A DNA stretch of 64,000 nucleotides from Pedobacter sp. Leaf170 (GCF_920984665.1 NZ_CAKLBP010000006.1:302739-366738); one strand, 5' to 3'. Positions 28,727 to 37,522 are shown, counted from the stretch's first letter. Notes: generated by a model not told the origin, from the letters alone. Numbers and translations are program-made.

Positions 28727-29614
28727 TTAGAACTTGATATTTACCGGAAGATATTTGGCAACTAAATCCTGATAGTAAGGTTTTAATTCTTCCCAGCTTT
28801 TTTGATTAGGATTTTTTGAATACAAATCATAAGGATTGAATAATCTCACCCATTTAAATAATTCGTGATCCTTTTCGCTCATTAAATGATTGTATGCATT
28901 TTCTCTGTGTTGTGCATAAAAAGAGTGGTAGCGTAACATGTATAATCCCGATTCAGGAATATATGGTTTCATCATGTGGTAAACGTATTCATCGTGCCCC
29001 CACGACATGTGTACATTATCCAAACCACAATTTTCTGTATAAACACCTAATTTTGTATTATACAAAGGATTGTTATAATCTGGATTATTCACAAAAAACT
29101 CTGAGTAAACAATTTTATCCGAATAAGCGCAACCCACCGGAAATGTATCGCCAACAACAGCCCATTGAGGTTCTCCGTACAAGCAAAGCACTTTACCCAT
29201 ATCATGTATAAGTCCAACTAAAACCATCCAATCCGGGTGGCCATCGTTTCTTATTGCTTCAGATGTTTGCAATAGATGTTGCATTTGATCCAAATCTGTA
29301 TCCGGGTCAGAATCATCAACCAGTTTATTTAAGAAATCAAATGCACTCCATATCGGCATTTCCTCTTTATCAAACTTTAAATATTGAGCTTTCTTTTGCT
29401 GTACAAAATCATAAGTTTGATAAGTGTGGTTTAATCTGTAAAACTCCTTTACACCGTCTTTTTCGGTTTCTTCGTAGTTTCTAAATTGTTCTTCCTTTTT
29501 ATCTACATTAATGCTTGCCGGGTCTGGATAACGGATTAGAATATCCTCCTCCCATTGATCTAAATTTTTCAAAGGATTTTGATCATCCTTCGAAATTAAA
29601 TTTTCGTTTCTCAT
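28727..29614 (-). CDS. myo-Inositol oxygenase (MIOX)
   Basis: A 295-residue cytosolic enzyme that opens myo-inositol with O2 to D-glucuronate using a mixed-valent diiron centre. All six iron ligands known from mouse MIOX have counterparts: H113 (MQHLLQTSEAIR), H137 and D138 (GLIHDMGK), H207 (SWGHDEY), H230 (RYHSFYAQH) and D263 (NPYDLYSK). Length is close to animal and plant enzymes (about 285-310). No signal peptide. It is the promoter-proximal gene of the second locus, ahead of SusC, which is unusual for a cytosolic catabolic enzyme. It implies that inositol is a product of the imported substrate and is fed into hexuronate catabolism. Confidence 0.95.
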   Translation of the reverse strand: MRNENLISKDDQNPLKNLDQWEEDILIRYPDPASINVDKKEEQFRNYEETEKDGVKEFYRLNHTYQTYDFVQQKKAQYLKFDKEEMPIWSAFDFLNKLVDDSDPDTDLDQMQHLLQTSEAIRNDGHPDWMVLVGLIHDMGKVLCLYGEPQWAVVGDTFPVGCAYSDKIVYSEFFVNNPDYNNPLYNTKLGVYTENCGLDNVHMSWGHDEYVYHMMKPYIPESGLYMLRYHSFYAQHRENAYNHLMSEKDHELFKWVRLFNPYDLYSKNPNQKSWEELKPYYQDLVAKYLPVNIKF

Positions 29615-29706
29615 AAGGCTAGAAATGATTTGGTTAAAAATTTCTTTGGTTTTATGATTTAAAGTTGTGTTTTTGAAATCTTAAACTTTTATTTTTCGCC
29701 AACTAT

Positions 29707-29730
29707 ATTTACGTAAACGATTAAGTAAAT
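29707..29730. promoter_or_regulatory. Candidate LacI-family operator
   Basis: A 24-bp imperfect palindrome with 10 of 12 matching pairs, centred on the CG dinucleotide at 29718-29719, as in LacI-family operators. Outer arms are ATTTAC and GTAAAT. It abuts the candidate MIOX -7 box, so bound repressor would block that promoter. A partial relative with CGTTTAAGTAAT lies at 31099-31110 before the symporter gene. Confidence 0.55.
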
Positions 29731-30020
29731 TTTAAATGTTATTAATTAAAGCATTGATAAACAGATAATTAAGTTATATTTTTGAAAAGCTGCAATTGAC
29801 CTTCGAAACAGACTGCTTAGAGGTGAAAATTTATGCCTGGTGTAAATACATGTTATTATTACGAATATTTTTTACTTTCGTGAGGTAGGATATATTAAGC
29901 CAGTTTACGCAAAGCTGATAAGTTATTATTTAATAACGCAAATGCTTTAATTTAGCTAGAAGCCAGAATTAAATCGCAAATTGTATTTTATTCGTATAAT
30001 TATCATCCAACGCTATCGGG

Positions 30021-30042
30021 TATCAAATTGCTTAGTTTGATA
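30021..30042 (+). repeat. Inverted repeat in the regulator leader
   Basis: Perfect 7-bp arms TATCAAA and TTTGATA with an 8-nt spacer, ending 32 bp before the start codon of the LacI-type gene. It could be an autoregulatory site or a leader hairpin. Function unknown. Confidence 0.45.
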
Positions 30043-30074
30043 TTGGTAAAAAACAACAAAACAGAATTAATAAA

Positions 30075-31082
30075 ATGTCGGGAGAGGTAAATATCAAAAG
30101 GCTTGCGCAGGAGTTAAACATTTCTATTGCAACAGTTTCAAAGGCATTAAATGATAGTTATGAGATAAGCCAGAAGACAAAAAACAGAGTTTGGTCTTTA
30201 GCTAAGGAACTTAACTACACACCTAACCCTGCTGCAAGCAACCTAAGAAGCAACAAAACCAAAACTATAGCGGTAATCATCCCAAATATTGCCAACAACT
30301 TTTTTTCGCTTGCTATAAAAGGCATCGAAGAAATTGCAAGAAATTATGGTTACCATGTTTTAATTTATCAAACGCATGAAGATGCCGAGATGGAAATGTC
30401 TTTCACCAATAGTTTATTAAATGGTAGAGTTGATGGCATTTTAACATCAGTATCGAGCAATAAATACAACAAAGAATTTTATAGCGATTTAATAAAAAAA
30501 GTGCCCCTGGTGTTTTTTGATAGGGTTTATGAAACCATTGATGCTTATAAAGTTACAACAGACGATTACCAGATATCATTCAATGCCACTCAACATCTTA
30601 TTGATAAAGGCTGTACCAAAATTGCATATTTATATGGTTTAGAAAAACTTCCTGCCGGGATTGCCCGGTTTACCGGTTATCAGGATTGCCTTAAAGCAAA
30701 CTCTTTATCGTTTTCTGAAGATTGTGTGATAACGTATACCGAAAATGAGGAAGACAATATCGAAAACATTAAACAGCTTTTTAAAAAAAATAAACCAGAT
30801 GCCCTATTTTCTTCCATCGAAGAATTTATTATACCTGCCTATTCTGCCTGCCGCGAGCTTAAATTAAATATTCCAGGTGATATTAAAATCTTAAGCTTCT
30901 CAAATCTCAATTCAGCGAAATTGTTAAATCCTTCACTCACTACCATTAGCCAACCTGCATTCGAAATTGGAAACGAAGCCGCCAAATGTTTATTCAAAAT
31001 TTTAAATAAAAAAGGCATTGGTGACGACCAAAATATAGTGCTGTCTTCAACATTAATTATACGAGATTCAACAGGATTATAA
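30075..31082 (+). CDS. LacI-family transcriptional regulator
   Basis: A 335-residue regulator. The N-terminal helix-turn-helix reads VNIKRLAQELNISIATVSKA, with hinge helix PNPAASNLRSN, then a periplasmic-binding-like effector domain beginning TIAVIIPNIANNFFSLAIKG and ending LIIRDS. It is divergent from the MIOX-susCD operon and upstream of the symporter-GH28-GH43 genes, so it most likely controls both arms. The effector could be a hexuronate (galacturonate or glucuronate), common to GH28 and MIOX products; that is inference. Confidence 0.93.
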   Translation: MSGEVNIKRLAQELNISIATVSKALNDSYEISQKTKNRVWSLAKELNYTPNPAASNLRSNKTKTIAVIIPNIANNFFSLAIKGIEEIARNYGYHVLIYQTHEDAEMEMSFTNSLLNGRVDGILTSVSSNKYNKEFYSDLIKKVPLVFFDRVYETIDAYKVTTDDYQISFNATQHLIDKGCTKIAYLYGLEKLPAGIARFTGYQDCLKANSLSFSEDCVITYTENEEDNIENIKQLFKKNKPDALFSSIEEFIIPAYSACRELKLNIPGDIKILSFSNLNSAKLLNPSLTTISQPAFEIGNEAAKCLFKILNKKGIGDDQNIVLSSTLIIRDSTGL

Positions 31083-31093
31083 CGCAAAAACCC

Positions 31094-31111
31094 GAAAACG
31101 TTTAAGTAATT
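31094..31111 (+). promoter_or_regulatory. Second candidate LacI-type half-site before the symporter
   Basis: CG-centred sequence with AAAACGTTT core and right half CGTTTAAGTAAT, resembling the right half of the 29707-29730 palindrome (CGATTAAGTAAAT). The left half is poorly conserved. A TATATTTT element at 31171-31178 could be the -7 box for the symporter, leaving a very short leader. Confidence 0.4.
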
Positions 31112-31184
31112 AAATAGGCTTACAAACCACTTAACTTTAAGTTTTTTTCAGACTTTTAAAAAAAACCAAATATATTTTCTTTTT

Positions 31185-32813
31185 ATGAATCATCTATCAG
31201 GGCTTGATTGTGCTGTATTCTTCATTTACTTTATAATTGTTTCTGCCTACGGCTATTGGGTTTATCGTAGTAAAAAGAAGCAACAAACAGATACGAAAGA
31301 TTATTTTTTAGCAGAAGGTTCACTTACATGGTGGGCAATTGGTGCTTCTATAATTGCTTCAAACATATCAGCCGAACATTTCATTGGCATGTCGGGTTCT
31401 GGTTTTGCCATGGGTTTAGCCATTGCCAGTTACGAATGGATGGCTGCAGCCACACTAATCATTGTTGCTGTATATTTCTTACCGATTTATTTAAAGAATA
31501 AAATTTATACAATGCCGCAATTCTTATCGGCAAGGTATAATAATACGGTGAGCACTTTAATGGCCGTTTTTTGGCTTTTGGTATACGTTTTTGTAAACCT
31601 AACCTCTATATTTTTCTTAGGTGCAATTGCAATAGAAACCATAACGGGCATACCTTTCAGCACCTGCATTATATTTTTGGCAATATTTTCTGCATTAATT
31701 ACACTCGGCGGCATGAAAGTGATTGGTTATACTGATGTAATTCAAGTAGTTGTATTGGTTATAGGCGGTTTGATAACTTGCTATATGGCGTTAAAACTCG
31801 TTGCAGAAAAATTAGATGCACCAACAGTTTTAGGCGCATTACCTTTACTTAAAAGCGAAGCCGCAGACCATTTCCACATGATATTTAACAAAGGTGATAA
31901 GTTTTATAACGAATTGCCAGGCATTGCTGTATTGGTTGGCGGACTTTGGATTAATAACTTAAATTATTGGGGCTGTAATCAATACATTGTTCAACGTGCA
32001 TTGGGCGCCGATTTAAAAACCGGACGAAGCGGATTAATTTTCGCCGCATTTTTGAAGTTATTGATTCCGGTAATGGTGGTTATACCTGGTATTGCTGCAT
32101 TTGTACTTTACCAACGCGGATATTTTCAGGCAGAAATGCTTGATGCCGCTGGAGTTGTTAAACCCGATCATGCTTATCCGGTATTAATGAATTTGCTTCC
32201 AACAGGTATCAAAGGGATGGCATTTGCTGCCCTAACCGCAGCAATAGTGGCTTCTTTGGCAGGTAAATCAAACAGTATTGCAACCATTTTCACGCTCGAT
32301 ATCTACAAAAAATATATAAATACCAATGCTTCTGAACGTAAAATGGTTTCTGTAGGCAGATGGTCTGTAGTTATTGCATCTGTTATTGCAATTATTGTTG
32401 CACCCGCATTGAGAAGTTTCGACCAGGTTTATCAGTTCATTCAAGAATATGTAGGTTTTATATCTCCCGGCGTGTTTGCAATTTTCTTACTCGGTTTTTT
32501 CTGGAAAAGAACAACTTCAAAAGCTGCGCTTTCAGCCGCATTACTAACCATACCATTATCTATTTTACTTAAATTTTTACCTACGCTAACTAGTGGATGG
32601 TTTGAGCCTATCCCATTCCTAAACCGGATGTCGTGGGTATTTGTAATCATAATAATTTTAATGGTTTGCATTACGCTATCCGATCCGGAAAGCAAAAACA
32701 ATAAACAAGGTTTAGAAATCGATAAAAGCATGTTTAAAGTAACACCATCATTTGCTGTATCTGCAGTTATTATTTGTGGTATACTATCAGCATTGTACAT
32801 CGCATTTTGGTAA
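31185..32813 (+). CDS. Sodium/solute symporter (SSS family)
   Basis: A 542-residue inner-membrane transporter with about 13-14 helices of the SSS/SGLT fold. Landmarks are YFLAEGSLTWWAIGASIIAS near the N-terminus, NISAEHFIGMSGSGFAMG, and the sodium-site region FAALTAAIVASLAGKSNSIA. The family moves sugars, inositol, sialic acid or organic acids with sodium. Next to MIOX and two GH28 genes, likely cargo is myo-inositol or a hexuronate released in the periplasm. It is followed 39 bp later by GH28 in the same orientation and is probably LacI-controlled. Transport class is firm; substrate is inferred. Confidence 0.93.
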   Translation: MNHLSGLDCAVFFIYFIIVSAYGYWVYRSKKKQQTDTKDYFLAEGSLTWWAIGASIIASNISAEHFIGMSGSGFAMGLAIASYEWMAAATLIIVAVYFLPIYLKNKIYTMPQFLSARYNNTVSTLMAVFWLLVYVFVNLTSIFFLGAIAIETITGIPFSTCIIFLAIFSALITLGGMKVIGYTDVIQVVVLVIGGLITCYMALKLVAEKLDAPTVLGALPLLKSEAADHFHMIFNKGDKFYNELPGIAVLVGGLWINNLNYWGCNQYIVQRALGADLKTGRSGLIFAAFLKLLIPVMVVIPGIAAFVLYQRGYFQAEMLDAAGVVKPDHAYPVLMNLLPTGIKGMAFAALTAAIVASLAGKSNSIATIFTLDIYKKYINTNASERKMVSVGRWSVVIASVIAIIVAPALRSFDQVYQFIQEYVGFISPGVFAIFLLGFFWKRTTSKAALSAALLTIPLSILLKFLPTLTSGWFEPIPFLNRMSWVFVIIIILMVCITLSDPESKNNKQGLEIDKSMFKVTPSFAVSAVIICGILSALYIAFW

Positions 32814-32852
32814 GCAATTTTTTTTTATCAAACATATAACTAATAACATATA

Positions 32853-34265
32853 ATGAAGTTTAAAGCCGTTCTTACAATTGTCTTTATTTTTGCGATGAGC
32901 TTGGTTTCTAAAGCGCAGTATAATATTATCGCTTATGGAGCTAAAGGCGATGGAAAAACAAACGATGCAGCAGCTATTCAAAAAGCAATTAATGCTTGTA
33001 ATGCTGCTGGTGGCGGACAGGTTTTGGTACCTGCCGGGCATACTTATTTAGCTGGTCCTTTCGATTTAAAATCGTTTGTAGAGTTGCGTGTTGAAGGCGG
33101 TGCTAAAATACTGGCTAGCCCTGATGAGCGCATATACACAAAAAGTGCTTTCAGAGATAATAAAGGCGAAGGTACGATTTGGATTGGTGGCGAAAAATTA
33201 GAACAAGTAAGTATTACCGGTGCTGGTGTAATAGATGGAAACGGCATCTCGTTTATGGGAGCAGAACTTGAAGATTCTTATGTTTTAAAGCCTTTTAATA
33301 TTGTAGATCCCCGCCCACATTTATTAACGCTTATTGGTTGCAATAAATTAAATATTGATGGCGTAACCTTTCAAAACTCTGCATATTGGACGGTTCATTT
33401 AATAGGTTGTAATGATGTTTCTATCTCAAACATCACACTTTTAAACAGCATTAAAATTAGAAACAGCGATGGAATTGACATCGATCACAGTAAAAATGTA
33501 AGGATTACAAACTGTTATATAGAATCTGGCGATGATTGCATTTGCCTTAAAAATCGCCGTGAGTTTGAAGAATATGGCGCTTGCGAAAATATTGTAATCA
33601 GCAATTGCACCATGACTTCCAGCTCTTGCGCCATCAAAATTGGCTCAGAAAATATGGATAGAATTAGTAACGTGCTTATTAACAACTGCAATATCAGAAA
33701 TAGCAACCGCGGTATAGGCATTCAAAATAGAGACGAAGGAACGGTTAGTGATGTAATTTTCTCAAACTTAACTATCGAAGCAAAACTTTTTTCTGATGTG
33801 TGGTGGGGCAAATCTGAACCAATCTACATTACAGCTTATCCGCGTGCAACGGCAAATAATAAAGATGCAGGCTGGCGTTTACCAAAAGGCCAAACTAAAG
33901 GCTTTGTAGGGGCTGTAAAAAACATCTACTTCAGCAATATTCGTTGTACGGGTGAAGGCGGTGTTTACATCAGTGGAGCATCGCCAGATAAGATATCGAA
34001 CATAAATTTTGATCAGGTTAGCGTACTAATGAATAAAACCACAACCCTACCGGGTGGTATATACGACCGCAGACCAAGTAACGTTGAAGGTTTGGTAAAA
34101 AGCCCGATTGCAGGATTTTATTTTGAAAACACAGGCAATATCAACTTGCTAAATAGCGAGGTTATCTGGGGGAAAAATAAACCGGATTATGCTGGTAAAG
34201 CGGTAGAAAAAAAGAATGTATCGAAATTAAGAATGGTGAATTTTGCCGAAAGCAAGAGTGAATAA
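32853..34265 (+). CDS. GH28 family glycosidase (polygalacturonase-like), second copy
   Basis: A 470-residue exported beta-helix protein (signal ending SLVSKAQ). It starts YNIIAYGAKGDGKTNDAAAI, the pectate-lyase-superfamily opening of GH28, and carries NSDGIDIDHSKNVRITNC and ESGDDCICLKN with the catalytic acids. As in the first copy, the GHG histidine is absent: the aligned segment is SSSCAIKIGSENMDR. The two copies are clearly different proteins, not a recent duplication. It is followed 11 bp later by GH43. Probable exo-acting galacturonidase or rhamnogalacturonan-side-chain enzyme. Confidence 0.88.
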   Translation: MKFKAVLTIVFIFAMSLVSKAQYNIIAYGAKGDGKTNDAAAIQKAINACNAAGGGQVLVPAGHTYLAGPFDLKSFVELRVEGGAKILASPDERIYTKSAFRDNKGEGTIWIGGEKLEQVSITGAGVIDGNGISFMGAELEDSYVLKPFNIVDPRPHLLTLIGCNKLNIDGVTFQNSAYWTVHLIGCNDVSISNITLLNSIKIRNSDGIDIDHSKNVRITNCYIESGDDCICLKNRREFEEYGACENIVISNCTMTSSSCAIKIGSENMDRISNVLINNCNIRNSNRGIGIQNRDEGTVSDVIFSNLTIEAKLFSDVWWGKSEPIYITAYPRATANNKDAGWRLPKGQTKGFVGAVKNIYFSNIRCTGEGGVYISGASPDKISNINFDQVSVLMNKTTTLPGGIYDRRPSNVEGLVKSPIAGFYFENTGNINLLNSEVIWGKNKPDYAGKAVEKKNVSKLRMVNFAESKSE

Positions 34266-34276
34266 GGGATAGCAAG

Positions 34277-35212
34277 ATGAACAAATTATACAAAGCAATT
34301 GCAATTTTTATATTATTCTGCCAAACAATAAATGCTCAACAATTTAAAAAACCAATAATACCTGGCTATTTTGCCGACCCAACTGTAGTTAAAAGCAATG
34401 GTAAATATTTTATTTACGCTACAATAGATCCTTGGGGAGGTGAAGAACTGGCTGTTTTTGAAACCAAAGATTTTATCAATTTCAAAAGACATAAGCTAAA
34501 CTGGCCAACAAAGGCAATGTGTACAAGCCCAACTTCAAACAATTCGATGGTTTGGGCGCCTTCTGTAGTAAAAGGGAGAGACAATAAATTTTACATGTAT
34601 GTTTCTGTAGGTAGCGAAGTTTGGGCTGGTATGAGCGAATCGCCTCTTGGGCCATGGAAAAACATGCTTCCAAACAATAAGCCATTAGTATCTGCCAAAG
34701 ATTTTCCGAACGTACATAATATAGATGCCGATTGTTTTCTTGATGACAACGGGCAAGCCTATTTATATTGGGGCTCGGGCTTTAATTGGATTAATGGAAA
34801 ATGCATGGCGGTGAAGCTAAAAAAAGACATGCACAGTTTTGATGGTGTGCCGCAAGATGTAACGCCGCCTGGTTATTTCGAAGGCCCACACATGATAAAA
34901 AGGAACAACCAGTATATGCTTATGTTTTCTGAAGGCAAGGCCATAGACGAAACTTATCGTGTTGGTTATGCAATAGGTAAAAGTCCTTTCGGACCTTTTG
35001 TCAAGGGTAAAAACAGTCCGATATTATCTACAATACCAAATAGTAAAACCATCGGACCAGGACATCACACTGTGTTTACAATGAACAAGCAAGACTTTAT
35101 ACTTTATCACCGCATTGTTCCTCAAAAGGAAAAATATGTGTTAAGAGAATTGTGTATTGATAGTTTGATTTACGATAGTGAAGGGAATTTTAAAAAAATT
35201 TTTCCAAGATAA
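34277..35212 (+). CDS. GH43 family glycosidase
   Basis: A 311-residue exported single-domain GH43 (signal ending QTINAQ). The catalytic triad is intact: D34 in YFADPTVV, D150 in HNIDADCFLDDNG and E202 in YFEGPHM. YLYWGSG and the GPGHHTVF segment late in the chain are also typical. Likely removes arabinofuranosyl or xylosyl units. Last gene of the LacI-symporter-GH28 run. Downstream to 35458 there is non-coding, very AT-rich sequence without a clear terminator. Confidence 0.92.
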   Translation: MNKLYKAIAIFILFCQTINAQQFKKPIIPGYFADPTVVKSNGKYFIYATIDPWGGEELAVFETKDFINFKRHKLNWPTKAMCTSPTSNNSMVWAPSVVKGRDNKFYMYVSVGSEVWAGMSESPLGPWKNMLPNNKPLVSAKDFPNVHNIDADCFLDDNGQAYLYWGSGFNWINGKCMAVKLKKDMHSFDGVPQDVTPPGYFEGPHMIKRNNQYMLMFSEGKAIDETYRVGYAIGKSPFGPFVKGKNSPILSTIPNSKTIGPGHHTVFTMNKQDFILYHRIVPQKEKYVLRELCIDSLIYDSEGNFKKIFPR

Positions 35213-35458
35213 ATTTTGCAAAATTCAGGCTAAAAAAATTTAGTTGATGGCGGGTTAATATTTAATACACATGGCTTAACAATTCTGATAATCTGGTCGG
35301 AAAAATCATTTTTTGAGTCAAATTTCTTAAAAAAGTTTTCCACAACTGTGAAGTCTAAATGCCGAATTTGTCTATAATCATACTTTAAACAGTTTAAACC
35401 TATTTTTTATAGAAAGAGTACAAAAAGTGCCCAAATTTTGATTTTAGGCACATTTACC

Positions 35459-35466
35459 TAAATTTG
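35459..35466 (+). promoter_or_regulatory. -7 promoter box of the lysine aminotransferase gene
   Basis: TAAATTTG matches the Bacteroidota TAnnTTTG consensus. Transcription would begin about 35472, 16 nt before the ATG at 35488. The box overlaps the TTG at 35464, which rules that out as the start. Confidence 0.65.
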
Positions 35467-35487
35467 GAATATACCAAATCCAAATAT

Positions 35488-36819
35488 ATGTATCAATTAA
35501 CAATACCTGCCGACCAAGTAAATGAAACATTAAGCAAGCACATTTTAGCCGATGGTTTCGATTTAACTTACGATATGGAAAAAAGCCATGGCGCTTATAT
35601 TTACGATTCGAAATACAACAGAACCTTACTAGATTTTTTTACTTGTTTTGCATCCGTTCCGCTAGGATATAACCATCCTAAAATGGTTAATGATGAAAGC
35701 TTTAAGAAAAATTTGTTAAACGCTGCAATTGCTAATCCTTCAAACTCCGATGTTTACACCCAGCAATACGCTCAGTTTGTAGATACATTTTCAAAAGTTG
35801 GTATACCTGATTATTTACCACATGCCTTTTTTATTGCAGGTGGTGCGCTAGCTGTAGAAAATGCAATTAAAGTTGCTATGGATTGGAAAGTTCAAAAGAA
35901 TTTTGAGAAAGGCTATACTGAAGAAAAAGGGTTTAAGGTTTTGCACTTTGAAAAGGCTTTTCATGGTAGAAGTGGTTATACCTTAAGCTTAACCAATACC
36001 TTACCAGATAAAACTAAGTGGTTTGCTAAGTTTGATTGGCCAAGAGTAAGCACGCCTCAGGTTAAATTCCCTTTGGAAGGCGAAAATTTAAACCATGCCA
36101 TACAAACCGAAGAAGCATCAATAGCGCAAATTAAGCAGGCATTTGCCGACAATAAGGATGATATTTGTGCAATTATAATAGAACCAATTCAAAGTGAAGG
36201 TGGTGATAACCATTTGCGTGAAGAATTTTTAATTCAGTTAAAAACCCTCGCAGATGAAAATGATGCTTTTTTAATTTATGATGAAGTACAAACCGGTGTG
36301 GGTTTAACTGGCAAGTTTTGGTGCCATCAACATTATAGTGAAGCTGCAAGACCAGATATAGTGGCTTTTGGAAAGAAAATGCAGGTTTGCGGCATCTTGG
36401 TTGGCGATAAAGTAAATCAAATCCAAAATAATGTATTTAAAGTACCTAGCCGTATAAATTCTACCTGGGGTGGCAATTTAGTTGATATGGTTCGCTCAAC
36501 ACAGATATTACAAATTGTAGAGGAAGATAAACTTTGTGAAAATGCAACCAAACAAGGTAATTACTTAAAAAACCAATTAGCAGGTTTAGCCCAAAAATTT
36601 GATAAGATGAGTAATGTGCGTGGTAGGGGTTTACTTTGCTCTTTCGATTTCCCAAATAAAGATATGCGTAATGCATTTATTGCCAAAGGAATTGAACAAA
36701 ATGTGATGTTTTTAGGTTGCGGAGATAAAACCATTCGCTTTCGCCCGGCGCTTTGCATAGAGCAAAAACATATTGACGAGGGATTGACCGTTATGGAAAA
36801 AATATTGCCTTTATTGTAG
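35488..36819 (+). CDS. lat: L-lysine 6-aminotransferase
   Basis: A 443-residue class-III PLP aminotransferase that moves the epsilon-amino group of lysine to 2-oxoglutarate, the first step of lysine breakdown to 2-aminoadipate. The open frame extends to a TTG at 35464, but a -7 box covers it, so the ATG at 35488 (MYQLTIPADQV) is used. Characteristic segments are FFTCFASVPLGYNHP, FHGRSGYTLSLTNT, IIEPIQSEGGDNH, YDEVQTGVG and the PLP-lysine block AFGKKMQVCG (K296/K297; K300 in the mycobacterial enzyme). These match LAT rather than ornithine or GABA aminotransferases. Unrelated to the glycan loci; a membrane-anchored small protein follows 2 bp later. Confidence 0.9.
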   Translation: MYQLTIPADQVNETLSKHILADGFDLTYDMEKSHGAYIYDSKYNRTLLDFFTCFASVPLGYNHPKMVNDESFKKNLLNAAIANPSNSDVYTQQYAQFVDTFSKVGIPDYLPHAFFIAGGALAVENAIKVAMDWKVQKNFEKGYTEEKGFKVLHFEKAFHGRSGYTLSLTNTLPDKTKWFAKFDWPRVSTPQVKFPLEGENLNHAIQTEEASIAQIKQAFADNKDDICAIIIEPIQSEGGDNHLREEFLIQLKTLADENDAFLIYDEVQTGVGLTGKFWCHQHYSEAARPDIVAFGKKMQVCGILVGDKVNQIQNNVFKVPSRINSTWGGNLVDMVRSTQILQIVEEDKLCENATKQGNYLKNQLAGLAQKFDKMSNVRGRGLLCSFDFPNKDMRNAFIAKGIEQNVMFLGCGDKTIRFRPALCIEQKHIDEGLTVMEKILPLL

Positions 36820-36821
36820 GC

Positions 36822-37226
36822 ATGAATAAAAAAATCTTCTCCTATATCTTAACAATCGGCATTTTAGCATTGGTTGCTTTTATGATTAAAGGTACTTTTA
36901 ACCAGCCTGGCATAGCCGATATGAAGGCTGGTTTTAAAGAAATTGTAAAATATAGGAATGCTAATAATACAGGTCCGGTGCAACGCATTTATGTTGTAAC
37001 CGTAAAGGATTCTATTTGGAAAGAAATTGAAGATTATGGAAATTTCATGCCTCACACCAAATACGGAAACACAAAAGTTTATTTCTTTATGGAAGGCAAA
37101 AATATCCCTTCGGCATTGCAGCCGGGTGATGTAAATTTTGATACAGCATATAACAGTTATTGTATTGGTTTATATGAGAAAAGCGCAATGAGCCAAACTG
37201 TATTTAATAAGTATCCGTTTAAGTAG
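36822..37226 (+). CDS. Small membrane-anchored protein of unknown function
   Basis: A 134-residue protein with one N-terminal hydrophobic segment (residues about 5-22, no clear cleavage site) and a soluble remainder facing the periplasm, containing QRIYVVTVKDSIWKEIEDYG and NTKVYFFMEG. I recognise no family. Its start is 2 bp after the lysine aminotransferase stop, so the two are co-transcribed. It ends just before a short hairpin with a T8 tract. Confidence 0.75.
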   Translation: MNKKIFSYILTIGILALVAFMIKGTFNQPGIADMKAGFKEIVKYRNANNTGPVQRIYVVTVKDSIWKEIEDYGNFMPHTKYGNTKVYFFMEGKNIPSALQPGDVNFDTAYNSYCIGLYEKSAMSQTVFNKYPFK

Positions 37227-37227
37227 C

Positions 37228-37251
37228 CTGAAATTTAATTCAGTTTTTTTT
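37228..37251 (+). terminator. Probable intrinsic terminator after the lysine aminotransferase pair
   Basis: CTGAA at 37228-37232 pairs with TTCAG at 37239-37243, directly followed by eight T residues (37244-37251). The stem is short, so strength is uncertain. Confidence 0.6.
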
Positions 37252-37522
37252 ACATGCCTGAACGCATTGTAAGCCGTTGTTTATAAACCTGGTAGTAGCG
37301 GCAGCCCCCGATTTTTTCTATCGGGGCTATAGCGAATAACAGGACCGCTGAAAGCTAAGAATTACTGGACGTTCATTTTCAAATTATTGTGCATCATAAT
37401 TATTTAAAAAACGCTCCATCCTTAAGGCACCCCTCTAAAAGAGTGGAATTACACATCACTTATTCGAAGCAAACAATCTTTACTTCTAGCCTTTATCTTT
37501 ACGGCTTTAAGCATCCAATCTC

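Larger units (their letters stand above)
29615..30074. promoter_or_regulatory. Divergent control region between the MIOX operon and lacI-type regulator
   Basis: A 460-bp non-coding spacer with divergent promoters. On the plus strand TATTTTTG (29777-29784) with TTG 20 bp upstream (29754-29756) is a good -33/-7 promoter for the regulator. On the minus strand TATAGTTG (29707 to 29700) is a weaker -7 candidate for MIOX. A CG-centred near-palindrome lies at 29707-29730, and a TATCAAA/TTTGATA inverted repeat at 30021-30042. The leader of the regulator would be nearly 290 nt. I saw no small gene here. Confidence 0.6.

Noticed and set aside
15649..29614. Heparan/heparin degradation as the role of the GH89-NagX locus
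   Set aside because: No sulfatase, heparinase or GH88 gene is present, while a phosphatase, alpha-mannosidase and inositol oxygenase, not needed for heparan, are.
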